The notes: generated from the sequence alone by a model not told the origin. A stretch of DNA of 64,000 nt from Fusicatenibacter saccharivorans (GCF_027667425.1 NZ_JAQEGR010000009.1:1-64000); one strand, 5' to 3'; counted from the stretch's first letter, positions 15,464 to 24,582 are shown. Translations and numbers: made by a program.

Positions 15464-16717
15464 ATGGGTATTATCAGAGCAGCAGTCAATGCAGTACACG
15501 GCAGTTTCGCCGATCAGTGGCTGGAGACCGTGGAACCGTATGAGATGGGGGAACATACGGTATTTACAGAGGGAATTCTGGTAAGAAAAGGCCAGAATAA
15601 AAAGGGAAGCCAGACGATTTCAAACGGTTCTGTGATCCATGTCTATGACAATCAGTTTATGATGCTGGTGGACGGCGGAAAGATCATTGATTACACCGCA
15701 GAGCCGGGCTACTTTACCGTAGACCAGTCATCGTCTCCGTCGATGTTCAGCGGATCGCTTGACGCAGCCGTAAAAGATACGTTTGAGCGCCTGAAATTCG
15801 GCGGCCAGACCCCGCATGAGCAGAGAGTTTTCTATATTAATCTGCAGGAAATCAAGGGAATCAAATTCGGAACGAGAAATCCGGTCAACTATTTCGACCA
15901 GTTCTACAATGCCGAGCTGTTCCTTCGGGCACACGGTTCCTATTCCATCCGCATCATCGATCCGCTCCGCTTCTACGCAGAGGCTGTGCCGAGAAACGCA
16001 TCCCGCGTAGAGATCGAGGATATCAACGAGCAGTATATGAACGAATTTTTAGAGGGCCTGCAGTCCTCGATCAATCAGATGGCAGCCGACGGCATCCGCA
16101 TTTCGTTCGCAGCATCCAAGAGCGCCGAGCTGTCCCGCTACATGGCAGATGCGATGGATGAGAGCTGGCGGGCAATGCGCGGCATGGAGATCCAGTCCGT
16201 GGCAATCGCAAGCCTTTCCTACGATGAAGCTTCCCAGAAACTGATCCAGATGCGCAACGAAGGTGCGATGATGTCTGATCCATCGATCCGTGAGGGCTAT
16301 GTACAGGGAGCGATGGCACGCAGTATGGAGAAAGCAGCAGCCAACCCAAACGGAGCCATGAACGGCTTTATGGGTGTTCAGATGGGCATGAATGCCTTCG
16401 GTTCCTCGTTTGCATCGGCGTCCGCTTCGAATCAGCAGCAGATGCAGCAGCAGGCGGCAGCCAAGGCACAGCAGGAAGCTGCAAAAGGCGTATGGAAATG
16501 CTCCTGCGGAACGGAGAACACCGGCAATTTCTGCTCAAACTGCGGAAGTGCAAAGCCGATGGTGTGGATCTGCGGCAAGTGTGGAACCGAGAACAGCGGT
16601 AAATTCTGTTCGAACTGTGGCAGCCCGAAACCGGAAGCGGCAGGAAAATGGGTCTGCGCATGCGGAACGGAGAATACCGGCAAGTTCTGCTCGAACTGCG
16701 GAAAACCAAGACAGTAA
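15464..16717 (+). CDS. SPFH-domain protein with C-terminal zinc ribbons (YdjI-like)
   Basis: A 417-residue protein. Residues about 1-310 are an SPFH/virion-core-like domain (WLETVEPYEMGEHTVFTEGI, FYINLQEIKGIKFGTRNPV), followed by a Gln/Ala-rich linker (SNQQQMQQQAAAKAQQEA) and three tandem zinc ribbons, each of the pattern CxCG-x8-FCxNCG. This architecture is that of B. subtilis YdjI. AGGAGG precedes the ATG. With the next two genes it makes an operon equivalent to ydjGHI, which in B. subtilis encodes a membrane complex that recruits the PspA phage-shock protein; here no pspA is next to it. Confidence 0.85.
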   Translation: MGIIRAAVNAVHGSFADQWLETVEPYEMGEHTVFTEGILVRKGQNKKGSQTISNGSVIHVYDNQFMMLVDGGKIIDYTAEPGYFTVDQSSSPSMFSGSLDAAVKDTFERLKFGGQTPHEQRVFYINLQEIKGIKFGTRNPVNYFDQFYNAELFLRAHGSYSIRIIDPLRFYAEAVPRNASRVEIEDINEQYMNEFLEGLQSSINQMAADGIRISFAASKSAELSRYMADAMDESWRAMRGMEIQSVAIASLSYDEASQKLIQMRNEGAMMSDPSIREGYVQGAMARSMEKAAANPNGAMNGFMGVQMGMNAFGSSFASASASNQQQMQQQAAAKAQQEAAKGVWKCSCGTENTGNFCSNCGSAKPMVWICGKCGTENSGKFCSNCGSPKPEAAGKWVCACGTENTGKFCSNCGKPRQ

Positions 16718-16773
16718 AAGAAAACAGATAACCATCCAATACAACAGCGGCTCCGGGGAAGGAGGGATAGAAT

Positions 16774-17883
16774 ATGGAGGTTATTACATACAAATGCCCG
16801 AACTGCGGAGGCGATCTGACCTTCGATCCGGCAAGCGGAAAGTATAAATGCGAGTACTGCCTGTCCTCGTTTACACAGGAAGAAGCCGAAAAGGCGAACC
16901 CGAAAGCAGCGGAAGCGCTGAACGGGGAGGACGATGCTGCCGGTGCACAGGAAGCATCCGATGCACAGAAGGAAAGCAGTACGGAGGAAACAAAAGGGGA
17001 AACAGAGCAGGGCGAAGCAGTTGTCTACACCTGCCCGAACTGCGGCGCCGAGATTGTGACCGATGCGACGACGGCAGCGACATACTGTTTCTACTGCCAC
17101 AATCCGGTGGTGCTTTCAGGCCGGCTTTCGGGAGAATATATGCCGGATTTTGTGCTGCCGTTCAAAATCAGCAAGGAGCAGGCAATCGAGAAATTTTTGT
17201 CATTTACCCGGAAGAAACACTTTATTCCGAAGGACTTTTTCGAAAAGAGTCAGGTACAGAAGATGACAGGTGTCTATTTCCCGTACTGGATTTACGGCGG
17301 AGACTTTGAGACGGATTACATAGCGCGCGGCCGGAAGGTGAGAGTCTGGCAGACCGGTGATGTGGAGTACACAGAGACCAGCATCTACGATGTCCGCCGG
17401 GAGGGAGAGGTCCGTGTGGACGGTCTGTCGCGTAACGCTCTGAACAAGGCAGACCGCGATCTGATCGAATGCGTACAGCCATACCGTCTGGAGGAGATGC
17501 AGCCGTTTTCCATGGGGTACCTTTCCGGCTTTCAGGCGGAAAAGCGTGATATCGAACAGCAGCAGATCGCACCGGAACTGAAAAAAGAACTGGAGACGAT
17601 GGCACGCGGCGCCATGCGGAATGAGGCGAACGAATATATCTCCCTCGAGCAGGAAAAAATGAACCTTTCCCCGAAGCAGGAGAACTGGCGTTACGTCCTG
17701 TTTCCCGTCTGGACGCTGACGTATCCGGGAAAGGACGGGAAGGTTTACTACTATGCGATGAACGGCCAGACCGGAACGATCAACGGCGATTTTCCCTATG
17801 AGCGGAAGAGAGCCCTTCTGACGTCGGCTGTGAGTGCTCTTCTGGTCCTGATTGTGATGCTGATAGGAGGGTATTTCGCATGA
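16774..17883 (+). CDS. Zinc-ribbon membrane protein (YdjG-like)
   Basis: A 369-residue protein. Residues 6-31 form a first zinc ribbon (CPNCGG...CEYC), residues 45-85 are an acidic low-complexity linker, and a second ribbon CPNCGAEI...CFYCHNPV follows near residue 87-110. A soluble strand-rich region runs to about 340, and one transmembrane helix (LLTSAVSALLVLIVMLIGG) ends the protein. This matches B. subtilis YdjG. GAAGGAGGG precedes the ATG, and the stop overlaps the start of the TPM-domain gene by 4 bases, so translation is coupled. Confidence 0.8.
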   Translation: MEVITYKCPNCGGDLTFDPASGKYKCEYCLSSFTQEEAEKANPKAAEALNGEDDAAGAQEASDAQKESSTEETKGETEQGEAVVYTCPNCGAEIVTDATTAATYCFYCHNPVVLSGRLSGEYMPDFVLPFKISKEQAIEKFLSFTRKKHFIPKDFFEKSQVQKMTGVYFPYWIYGGDFETDYIARGRKVRVWQTGDVEYTETSIYDVRREGEVRVDGLSRNALNKADRDLIECVQPYRLEEMQPFSMGYLSGFQAEKRDIEQQQIAPELKKELETMARGAMRNEANEYISLEQEKMNLSPKQENWRYVLFPVWTLTYPGKDGKVYYYAMNGQTGTINGDFPYERKRALLTSAVSALLVLIVMLIGGYFA

Positions 17884-18725
17884 GAAGAATGAAAAAAGCA
17901 GGACAATATCTGCTCGGAATTTTTGCGGCCCTTCTGCTGTGCGGAGTTTTTTCTGTGAATATTGTAAAAGCCGAATCCCAGTATGTCTACGACAATGCAT
18001 CACTTTTTTCCGATGAGGAGGAGCAGGACCTCGAGAGATCCTGTACAGAGTTCGAGCGCAATACAAAGCTCCATATGGTCATCCTGACCGAGCGCAGCAG
18101 TGGTTCCGAGGACTGTCAGGCGATTGCAGATGATTTTTATGACAAAAAGTATCCGAAAGAGCCAAACGGTGTCTGCTTCCTCATCGATATGGGACAGCGC
18201 CAGATTGTGATTTCGACATCTGGTATTATGCAGTATTACATGTCCGATGCGGAAATTGATGATATCCTGCAGGCGGCGCAGGGCTACGCGAAAGACGGCG
18301 ACTATGCGGGAACCTTTGCAAAAATGATTACGATGACGCAGGAATGCTTCGACCGAGGCGTTTCCGATGCGGACTATCTGATTACAGAAGACGGTTCCAT
18401 TATTCATTACCGCAAAATCAACAGCACGGAAGCTCTTATTTCTGTTATCGCAGCGGCTGCGACAGGAATTCTTGTTTATTTTGGAATCTGGAAGAGCTAC
18501 AGACGAAAGAAAAACCGTGGTGCAAAGAGCTATGCGGATCTGAAACGCGTAAACATCAGAGACCGCAGGGATGCGCTGATCGACCGTCATGTATCGATGC
18601 ACAAAATCCAGAAGGATGATGGAAACCACGGCGGAGGCGTTTCTGGCGGCGGAGGTGGCGGCGGAAGCACCGTTCACACTTCGTCGAGCGGAAACAGTCA
18701 CGGCGGCGGAAGCATTGGCTTCTGA
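17880..18725 (+). CDS. TPM-domain membrane protein (YdjH-like)
   Basis: 281 residues: a signal peptide (residues 1-31, ending NIVKA), an extracytoplasmic TPM domain (about 35-170, YVYDNASLFSDEEEQDLE start), a transmembrane segment (about 183-203, LISVIAAAATGILVYFGIW), a basic cytoplasmic stretch, and a Gly/Ser-rich tail ending GGGSIGF. TPM domains occur in photosystem II repair factors and in B. subtilis YdjH. Its start overlaps the upstream gene (ATGA). Last gene of the SPFH/zinc-ribbon operon. Confidence 0.85.
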   Translation: MRRMKKAGQYLLGIFAALLLCGVFSVNIVKAESQYVYDNASLFSDEEEQDLERSCTEFERNTKLHMVILTERSSGSEDCQAIADDFYDKKYPKEPNGVCFLIDMGQRQIVISTSGIMQYYMSDAEIDDILQAAQGYAKDGDYAGTFAKMITMTQECFDRGVSDADYLITEDGSIIHYRKINSTEALISVIAAAATGILVYFGIWKSYRRKKNRGAKSYADLKRVNIRDRRDALIDRHVSMHKIQKDDGNHGGGVSGGGGGGGSTVHTSSSGNSHGGGSIGF

Positions 18726-18746
18726 AAACCGATTCGAAAAAATTCC

Positions 18747-18775
18747 TTGCGTATTGTGTCGGAATATGATACGAT
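18747..18775 (+). promoter_or_regulatory. Promoter for ACT-domain gene and hom
   Basis: TTGCGT (18747-18752), 17 bases, TACGAT (18770-18775), 57 bases before the ACT-domain gene. Confidence 0.5.
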
Positions 18776-18831
18776 CTTTCCTGTGAAAACAAATGTATTT
18801 CCTGGAAAGAGTATAAAGGTAGAGGATTGCC

Positions 18832-19278
18832 ATGAGAGAAGAGAAAACAAAGTACTATGTAATCAAAGAAAAAGCGGTTCCCGAGGTTCTTTTGAAGGTC
18901 ATCGAGGCCAAACGGCTGATGGATATGCAGGAGCTTACCGTGCAGCAGGCAACGGAAAAAGCGGGAATCAGCAGAAGCTCTTTCTATAAATACAAAGATG
19001 ATATTCTTCCTTTTCATGACAACGCAAAAGGAAAAACGATTACATTTATTCTGCAGATGGACGATGAGCCGGGACTGCTTTCCGATGTGCTGAAGATTAT
19101 TGCCGGGTTTCACGGAAACATTCTGACCATTCATCAGACCATCCCGTTAAACGGCGTGGCATCGCTGACGATCAGCGTGGATATCGCGGAAGACCGGGGA
19201 GACGCCTCGGAGATGATTAACGAGATTGAGTCCAGACAGGGAGTTCATTATTTTAAAATATTAGGACAGGAGTCCTGA
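18832..19278 (+). CDS. UPF0735 ACT-domain protein (PheB-like)
   Basis: 148 residues. The N-terminal part carries a short helix-turn-helix-like stretch (TVQQATEKAGISRSSFYKY), and residues about 70-146 are an ACT domain (ITFILQMDDEPGLLSDVLKI), the usual amino-acid-binding regulatory fold. This matches the Firmicutes UPF0735/PheB family. AGAGGA precedes the ATG. It lies 30 bases before hom, the same order as pheB near hom/thr genes in other Firmicutes, so it may sense an aspartate-family or aromatic amino acid; that is inference. Confidence 0.88.
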   Translation: MREEKTKYYVIKEKAVPEVLLKVIEAKRLMDMQELTVQQATEKAGISRSSFYKYKDDILPFHDNAKGKTITFILQMDDEPGLLSDVLKIIAGFHGNILTIHQTIPLNGVASLTISVDIAEDRGDASEMINEIESRQGVHYFKILGQES

Positions 19279-19308
19279 AAAAGAAAAAGCAAGAGAGGGA
19301 CAAAAGAG

Positions 19309-20526
19309 ATGATTCAGATTGCAGTATTAGGATATGGCACGGTTGGTTCCGGTGTGGTAGAAGTGATCAACACGAACCATGACAGCATCAACAAGAGAGC
19401 AGAGAACGAAATTAATATCAAATATGTCCTGGATTTAAGAGATTTCCCGGGAGATCCGGTTGAAAAAGTGCTGGTACACGATTACGAAGTGATCGCAAAC
19501 GACCCGGAGGTTGATATTGTTGTTGAAGTAATGGGCGGTGTGGAGCCGGCTTACACCTTCACAAAACGTGCGCTGGAGGCTGGAAAGAGCGTCTGCACAT
19601 CCAACAAAGAGCTGGTGGCAAGATACGGTACCGAGCTTCTTGCAATTGCAAAAGAGCACGGCGCAAACTATCTGTTTGAGGCAAGCTGCGGCGGCGGTAT
19701 CCCGATCATCCGTCCGTTAAACTCCTCCTTGACTGCAGATGAGATCGATGAAGTAACTGGTATCTTAAATGGTACCACGAACTATATCTTAAGCAAAATG
19801 GCAAGCGACGGTTCCGATTTCGCGGATGTATTAAAAGAGGCACAGCGCCTCGGCTACGCAGAGCGCAACCCGGAAGCAGATGTAGAAGGCTACGATGCGT
19901 GCCGTAAAATTGCGATTCTTTCTTCTCTTGCTTATGGAAAAGAAGTCAATTACGAAGAGGTTTACACCGAGGGAATCACAAAGATCACCGCAGAGGACAT
20001 CAAATATGCGACTTCGATGGGAACCGCGATCAAGCTGCTTGCAACAAGCCGCAAGGTGGGTGATCAGTATTACGCTATGGTAAGCCCGGTGATGATTGAC
20101 GCGAAAAACCCGCTGTACAGCGTAAACGGTGTCTTCAATGCCATCTTCATCCACGGAAATGTACTGGGTGATGCGATGTTCTACGGAAGTGGAGCAGGAA
20201 AGCTCCCGACCGCAAGTGCCGTTGTAGCCGATGTCGTAGACTGTGCAAAGAACAAAGGCAGAAACATCATGATGAGCTGGAGTGAGGAAAAACTGGACCT
20301 GCTGCAGATCGATGATGTACAGAGCCGCTTCTTCGTCCGCGTATCCGGCCACGCCGCAGAGCGCCAGGCAGAGATCGAGGAGCTGTTCGGAAAAGTGGAA
20401 ATCGTAGCAGTTCCAAGCCTATCCGAGGAGTTCGCATTTATTACCGGCGAAATCACAGAGCAGGAGTATCGGGAAAAAGCAGAAAAACTCGATGGAATCA
20501 AGAGCAGAATCCGTGCGAGGATTTAA
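19309..20526 (+). CDS. hom: Homoserine dehydrogenase
   Basis: Reduces aspartate semialdehyde to homoserine, the branch point to threonine and methionine. 405 residues. NAD(P)-binding GYGTVGSG at residues 8-15, then the catalytic domain with GILNGTTNYILSKM and PEADVEGYDACRK, and a C-terminal ACT domain (about 325-400, SRFFVRVSGHAAERQAEIE) which in this family mediates threonine feedback. The C-terminal domain is shorter than in some homologues. Shares a transcript with the upstream ACT-domain gene. Confidence 0.96.
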   Translation: MIQIAVLGYGTVGSGVVEVINTNHDSINKRAENEINIKYVLDLRDFPGDPVEKVLVHDYEVIANDPEVDIVVEVMGGVEPAYTFTKRALEAGKSVCTSNKELVARYGTELLAIAKEHGANYLFEASCGGGIPIIRPLNSSLTADEIDEVTGILNGTTNYILSKMASDGSDFADVLKEAQRLGYAERNPEADVEGYDACRKIAILSSLAYGKEVNYEEVYTEGITKITAEDIKYATSMGTAIKLLATSRKVGDQYYAMVSPVMIDAKNPLYSVNGVFNAIFIHGNVLGDAMFYGSGAGKLPTASAVVADVVDCAKNKGRNIMMSWSEEKLDLLQIDDVQSRFFVRVSGHAAERQAEIEELFGKVEIVAVPSLSEEFAFITGEITEQEYREKAEKLDGIKSRIRARI

Positions 20527-20544
20527 CAAATAATAGCAAGGATT

Positions 20545-20715
20545 CTCCCACCTCTATAGGTGGTGAGATGAATTGCAAATAAGAAAGTTAACGGCAGTGG
20601 CGGGCGGAGAGAAATCGGTATCCCCCACTGACATGAGGCAAACCACAGTCAGCATTCTGCTGACATGTCAGACTCTGTGAAATTACCGACTGTGGATTGA
20701 AACAACCAAAATAAG
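20545..20715 (+). ncRNA. Structured non-coding element, HEARO/omega-RNA-like (tentative)
   Basis: No protein is encoded here. Several helices can be drawn: CCACCT/AGGTGG (20548-20553/20558-20563), CAGTGG/CCACTG (20595-20600/20625-20630, extended by GGG/CCC), GTCAGCA/TGCTGAC (20648-20654/20658-20664), and the long-range pair CCACAGTC/GACTGTGG (20643-20650/20688-20695). The stretch GTATCCCCCACTGAC-ATGAGG-AAACC recalls the conserved part of RNAs linked to IscB/IsrB-type IS200/IS605 nucleases, but no nuclease ORF follows. Its 3' end recurs at 8066-8110. The rest of the 320-base gap holds a hairpin GCTGC/GCAGC near 20714-20727 and a terminator. Confidence 0.35.
20668..20715 (+). repeat. Dispersed element (copy 2)
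   Basis: Copy of the sequence at 8066-8110: TCAGA, GTGAAAT(T)ACCGACTGTG, TTGAAACAA and a final AATAAG align with one or two small gaps. Here it is the 3' end of a larger foldable segment. Confidence 0.55.
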
Positions 20716-20791
20716 CTGCGTAGCAGCTATTGGGTATAGAATGGCGCAGCAAAACGGATTGCGAATATCCGCCTGACGCGAAGATAAGAAT

Positions 20792-20842
20792 AAAAAAAGA
20801 CGTTTCGCATCTGTCAATGAGACAGGGCGAAACGTCTTTTTT
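20792..20842. terminator. Bidirectional terminator after hom
   Basis: AAAAAAAGACGTTTCGC (20792-20808) pairs with GCGAAACGTCTTTTTT (20827-20842). It can serve hom on the plus strand and the DUF975 gene on the minus strand. Confidence 0.92.
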
Positions 20843-20847
20843 ATCAA

Positions 20848-21666
20848 TTAAAGGTCCGTACCGGAACCAAAAGAATCCATATCGTATCCCACAGGTTCTG
20901 CTGCCGGATACAGGACATCTTTCCGTTCCTGATAGAACGCAGCCATCGTGATCTGCATATAGGGCATTACCCACAAAAAGCCGATGGCACAGGAACAGGA
21001 TGCGAGAATCTCAAGCCCTAAGAAACTTAAGAGAAGCAGAATGTAGCGGAAAAAGTTCTTCTTCATCATCGCAAAGCTCTGACGGATCGCCTGGATCGGG
21101 CCGATGCCGGGAGCGTCGTTCATCACAAAGGTGGAAAGGGAAAACGGAACCAGCACCAGCGTGGAAACGAGAGAGCCGATCAGCTTGTAAACGTAAACGT
21201 TCATCAGAGAAGAAAGCTCGGCTTCGATGGAAAGTGCTGTTCCAAGCGTCAGTTCCGCACTCGGGGAGGAAAGATACTGGAAGCCCGGAATGCTGGAAAT
21301 CAGGGCGATCACGGAGCTGATGCCGTTGATGATAAGGAACATCAGCACGTACTGGTCCGGGTGGTGATAGAAAGCGTAGAGCATATCACCGACGGAAATC
21401 GGTTCCCCGCGCAGCGTTGAGAGGCAGATCTTTAAGTAGCCCGCCTGAAAGAGGCTGAGGAGCAGGGAAAACAGGAACAGCGTCAGATTCAGGAAAATGA
21501 TATCGTACAGCGTTGTGCCTGAAAAAATCAGCGTCGGGATGAGGGAGCAGGAGAAGGTGAGAAACAGGTTGATCGCGGTTGCGCCCACCAGCGTGCCGCA
21601 TCGGCCTGCCATGGCCTCACGGGCCTGCTTTTTCAGTTCTGAAAATTTCTGTTTTTGTCCGTTCAT
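20848..21666 (-). CDS. DUF975-type integral membrane protein
   Basis: 272 residues with about six hydrophobic segments, starting MNGQKQKFSELKKQAREAM and containing GIGPIQAIRQSFAMMKKNFF, the signature of the DUF975 family (multi-span proteins of unknown function found widely in Firmicutes). The C-terminal 30 residues are soluble. It is co-directional with the DUF4190-like gene upstream, 19 bases apart, so the pair is probably one operon. Function unknown. Confidence 0.8.
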   Translation of the reverse strand: MNGQKQKFSELKKQAREAMAGRCGTLVGATAINLFLTFSCSLIPTLIFSGTTLYDIIFLNLTLFLFSLLLSLFQAGYLKICLSTLRGEPISVGDMLYAFYHHPDQYVLMFLIINGISSVIALISSIPGFQYLSSPSAELTLGTALSIEAELSSLMNVYVYKLIGSLVSTLVLVPFSLSTFVMNDAPGIGPIQAIRQSFAMMKKNFFRYILLLLSFLGLEILASCSCAIGFLWVMPYMQITMAAFYQERKDVLYPAAEPVGYDMDSFGSGTDL

Positions 21667-21685
21667 GAAAAATCCTTTCTGGTAC

Positions 21686-22162
21686 CTAGATGGTATTTCC
21701 GTCGGTGGTTGTTCCGTTATCCGGTGTCATCTGGTATTCCTGCATGTACTGATTGTAATACCGCTCAAGCAGGTTGGTGCTGCCGCCGCTGACCATGTTG
21801 AAAAGCAGGAAAGCATACATGCAGATACCGACAATTATGCCGATGGTACAGCCCGCCAGACCGGCTTTTGCCGTGCCGCTCATGCGTCCTGCGCCGCGGC
21901 TTAAAAGGGCGAAGATCACGCCGAGCGAGCCGAAAAACAGGGAACCCATGTTGAGCATGAACAAAAAGGAGCAGATCGCCATGACCATCGAAGCGGCCGC
22001 AAGGGCCTGCGAACCCGTCTTGCGCGGCGGCTGTACGGGAGGCTGCTGCTGGTAATGCTGATACGGTCCGGGACGCTGGCCCTCAGGCACGCCGTACGGA
22101 TGGGAGGACTGATAGGAATCTCCGGACTCATTGGTGTTTGGATTGTAATTTTCTGGTGTCAT
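21686..22162 (-). CDS. Proline-rich two-span membrane protein (DUF4190-like)
   Basis: 158 residues from the ATG with AAAGGA in front (complement 22160-22162); the longer frame to 22183 lacks a ribosome site. Residues 1-50 are polar, Pro/Gln/Tyr-rich and likely unstructured; residues about 55-115 make two transmembrane helices separated by a Gly-rich loop (LLSRGAGRMSGTAKAGLAGC), followed by an extracellular tail. Similar small proteins sit beside DUF975 genes in Lachnospiraceae. Function unknown. Confidence 0.7.
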   Translation of the reverse strand: MTPENYNPNTNESGDSYQSSHPYGVPEGQRPGPYQHYQQQPPVQPPRKTGSQALAAASMVMAICSFLFMLNMGSLFFGSLGVIFALLSRGAGRMSGTAKAGLAGCTIGIIVGICMYAFLLFNMVSGGSTNLLERYYNQYMQEYQMTPDNGTTTDGNTI

Positions 22163-22245
22163 AAAATGTCCTTTCTTCTGCAAAAAAGCGCGGTTTCACA
22201 CGCAGTCTGTCAAAAAAGCTATAGTAAAGATTTTATCATGTAAGG

Positions 22246-22274
22246 TTGACAAAAACAAGACCTATTGATAAGGT
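22246..22274 (+). promoter_or_regulatory. tex promoter
   Basis: TTGACA (22246-22251), 17 bases, TAAGGT (22269-22274). It lies about 100 bases before the tex start and forces the downstream ATG at 22372. Confidence 0.5.
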
Positions 22275-22371
22275 AATAGAGTGGCTGTTCCGCCAAGGGT
22301 CCCGCTTTTTATGCGGGAAAAACAGAGAAGGAACAGCGTGTTTTGGAAGAGACAACAGGAGGAATTTACCT

Positions 22372-24516
22372 ATGGATATGAATCAGGTATTGGCAGCTGA
22401 GCTGAACGTCAAACCGTGGCAGGTAGAAGCTGCAGTGAAACTGATTGACGAGGGAAACACGATCCCTTTTATTTCACGATATCGAAAAGAAGCAACAGGT
22501 TCCTTAAACGATGAGATACTGCGAAATCTGTACGATCGTCTGATGTACCTGCGCAGTTTAAATGACCGCAAGGCCGTTGTCCTTGCGAGCATCGAGGAGC
22601 AGGGCAAGCTGACCGCAGAACTGAAAAAATCCATCGAAGAGGCCGCAACTCTCGTGGTCGTAGAGGATTTATACCGCCCGTACCGTCCGAAACGCCGGAC
22701 GCGTGCGACGATCGCAAAAGAAAAAGGACTGGAGCCGCTGGCGAATATCATTCTTCTGCAGATGACAAAAGAGCCGCTCGAAAAAGAGGCAGAGGCTTTT
22801 GTTTCAGAAGAAAAGGAAGTCAAAACGGCAAAAGACGCCATTGCTGGTGCCTGCGACATCATCGCCGAGAGCATTTCCGATGAGGCCGATTACCGTATGG
22901 AGATCCGCCGCAGAACCGAGGCGAAGGGCCTGATCGTCTCGACAGCAAAGGATGAGAAAGCAGAGTCCGTTTACGAGAATTACTATGAGTTTTCCGAGCC
23001 GGTATCGAAAATTGCCGGACACCGTGTGCTGGCACTGAACCGCGGTGAGAAAGAAAAATTCCTGAACGTCAAAATTGAGGCGCCGACGGAAGAAATCCTG
23101 CGTTATCTCGAGAAAAAAATCATCACCAAAGAGAATCCGCAGACAAAGCCGGTTCTGCAGGCGACCATCGAGGATGCCTACAACCGTCTGATCGCTCCGG
23201 CCATCGAGCGTGAGGTCAGAAATCAGCTCACCGAAAAGGCAGAGGATGGTGCGATCAAGGTCTTTGGAAAGAACCTTGAGCAGCTTCTGATGCAGCCGCC
23301 GATCGCAGGCCAGGTTGTCCTTGGATGGGACCCGGCGTTCCGTACGGGATGCAAGCTGGCCGTTGTCGATGCGACCGGAAAAGTGCTCGATACCACCGTG
23401 GTTTACCCGACCGCGCCGACGAACGAGAAGAAGATTGCAGCAGCAAAAGCGACCGTAAAAGATCTGATCCACAAATACGGCGTCACCCTGATTTCTGTCG
23501 GAAACGGAACTGCAAGCCGTGAGTCCGAGCAGATCATCGTCGAGATCTTAAAAGAGATTCCGGAGAAGGTTGCGTATGTGATCACAAACGAGGCAGGAGC
23601 GTCTGTTTACTCCGCAAGCAAGCTGGCAACCGAGGAATTTCCAAACTTTGATGTCGGACAGCGAAGCGCCGCTTCCATCGCACGCCGTGTGCAGGATCCG
23701 CTGGCAGAGCTTGTCAAAATTGATCCGAAATCGATCGGCGTCGGCCAGTATCAGCACGATATGAACCAGAAGAAGCTCGGCGAGGCGCTCGGCGGTGTCG
23801 TTGAGGATTGCGTCAATAAAGTCGGTGTGGATCTGAACACGGCATCTGCGTCGCTGCTGGAATACATTTCCGGTGTCAGCAAGGTGATAGCAAAAAACAT
23901 CGTGGCATACCGCGAGGAGAACGGCCGTTTCGAGAGCAGAAAAGAGCTCCTGAAAGTGGCAAAACTCGGACCGAAGGCGTTTGAGCAGTGCGCGGGCTTT
24001 ATGCGCATCACCGGCGGCAAAAATCCGCTGGACGGCACAAGCGTTCATCCGGAGAGCTACGAGGCAGTCGAGAAGCTGTTTGCAAAGTTAAATATGAAGA
24101 CAGAGCAGATCAGCGAGGGACCGACGGCGTTCTTCATCAAAGATTACAAGAAGATGGCAGAGGAGATCGGTGTCGGCGAGATTACGCTGCGCGATATCAT
24201 CAAAGAGCTGCAGAAGCCTGGCCGTGACCCGCGTGACGAGATGCCGCGCCCGATCCTGCGCACTGACGTGCTCGATATGAAGGACCTGAAGGTCGGCATG
24301 ATCTTAAAGGGAACCGTGCGCAACGTCATTGACTTCGGTGCATTCGTCGATATCGGCGTGCATCAGGACGGACTCGTCCACATTTCCCAGATGACGAAAC
24401 GCTTCATCAAGCATCCGCTGGAGGCTGTGAGCGTCGGAGATATCGTGGAAGTGAAGGTCATCAGCCTTGATCTGGCGAAGAAGCGGATCGGACTGTCGAT
24501 GCTGCTGGATAAATAA
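22372..24516 (+). CDS. tex: Tex family RNA-binding protein
   Basis: 714 residues. Domain order is that of Tex: N-terminal helical region, YqgF-like RNase H-fold domain (VLGWDPAFRTGCKLAVVDAT, near residue 320), helix-hairpin-helix repeats (LLEYISGVSKVIAKNIVAYR) and a C-terminal S1 RNA-binding domain (about 640-712, GMILKGTVRNVIDFGAFVDI). Tex acts in RNA metabolism and transcription. The start at 22372 has AGGAGG; the frame extends 42 codons upstream but crosses the promoter. Confidence 0.95.
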   Translation: MDMNQVLAAELNVKPWQVEAAVKLIDEGNTIPFISRYRKEATGSLNDEILRNLYDRLMYLRSLNDRKAVVLASIEEQGKLTAELKKSIEEAATLVVVEDLYRPYRPKRRTRATIAKEKGLEPLANIILLQMTKEPLEKEAEAFVSEEKEVKTAKDAIAGACDIIAESISDEADYRMEIRRRTEAKGLIVSTAKDEKAESVYENYYEFSEPVSKIAGHRVLALNRGEKEKFLNVKIEAPTEEILRYLEKKIITKENPQTKPVLQATIEDAYNRLIAPAIEREVRNQLTEKAEDGAIKVFGKNLEQLLMQPPIAGQVVLGWDPAFRTGCKLAVVDATGKVLDTTVVYPTAPTNEKKIAAAKATVKDLIHKYGVTLISVGNGTASRESEQIIVEILKEIPEKVAYVITNEAGASVYSASKLATEEFPNFDVGQRSAASIARRVQDPLAELVKIDPKSIGVGQYQHDMNQKKLGEALGGVVEDCVNKVGVDLNTASASLLEYISGVSKVIAKNIVAYREENGRFESRKELLKVAKLGPKAFEQCAGFMRITGGKNPLDGTSVHPESYEAVEKLFAKLNMKTEQISEGPTAFFIKDYKKMAEEIGVGEITLRDIIKELQKPGRDPRDEMPRPILRTDVLDMKDLKVGMILKGTVRNVIDFGAFVDIGVHQDGLVHISQMTKRFIKHPLEAVSVGDIVEVKVISLDLAKKRIGLSMLLDK

Positions 24517-24582
24517 AGTGTGATACGTGGGCTGCCCGAAAGAAAACAGGGGCAGCCCGCGGTGTATCAAAGGGGGATTACC

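Noticed and set aside
22246..22371. Longer N-terminus of Tex starting at TTG 22246
   Set aside because: That codon is the -35 hexamer TTGACA; the AGGAGG site belongs to ATG 22372.
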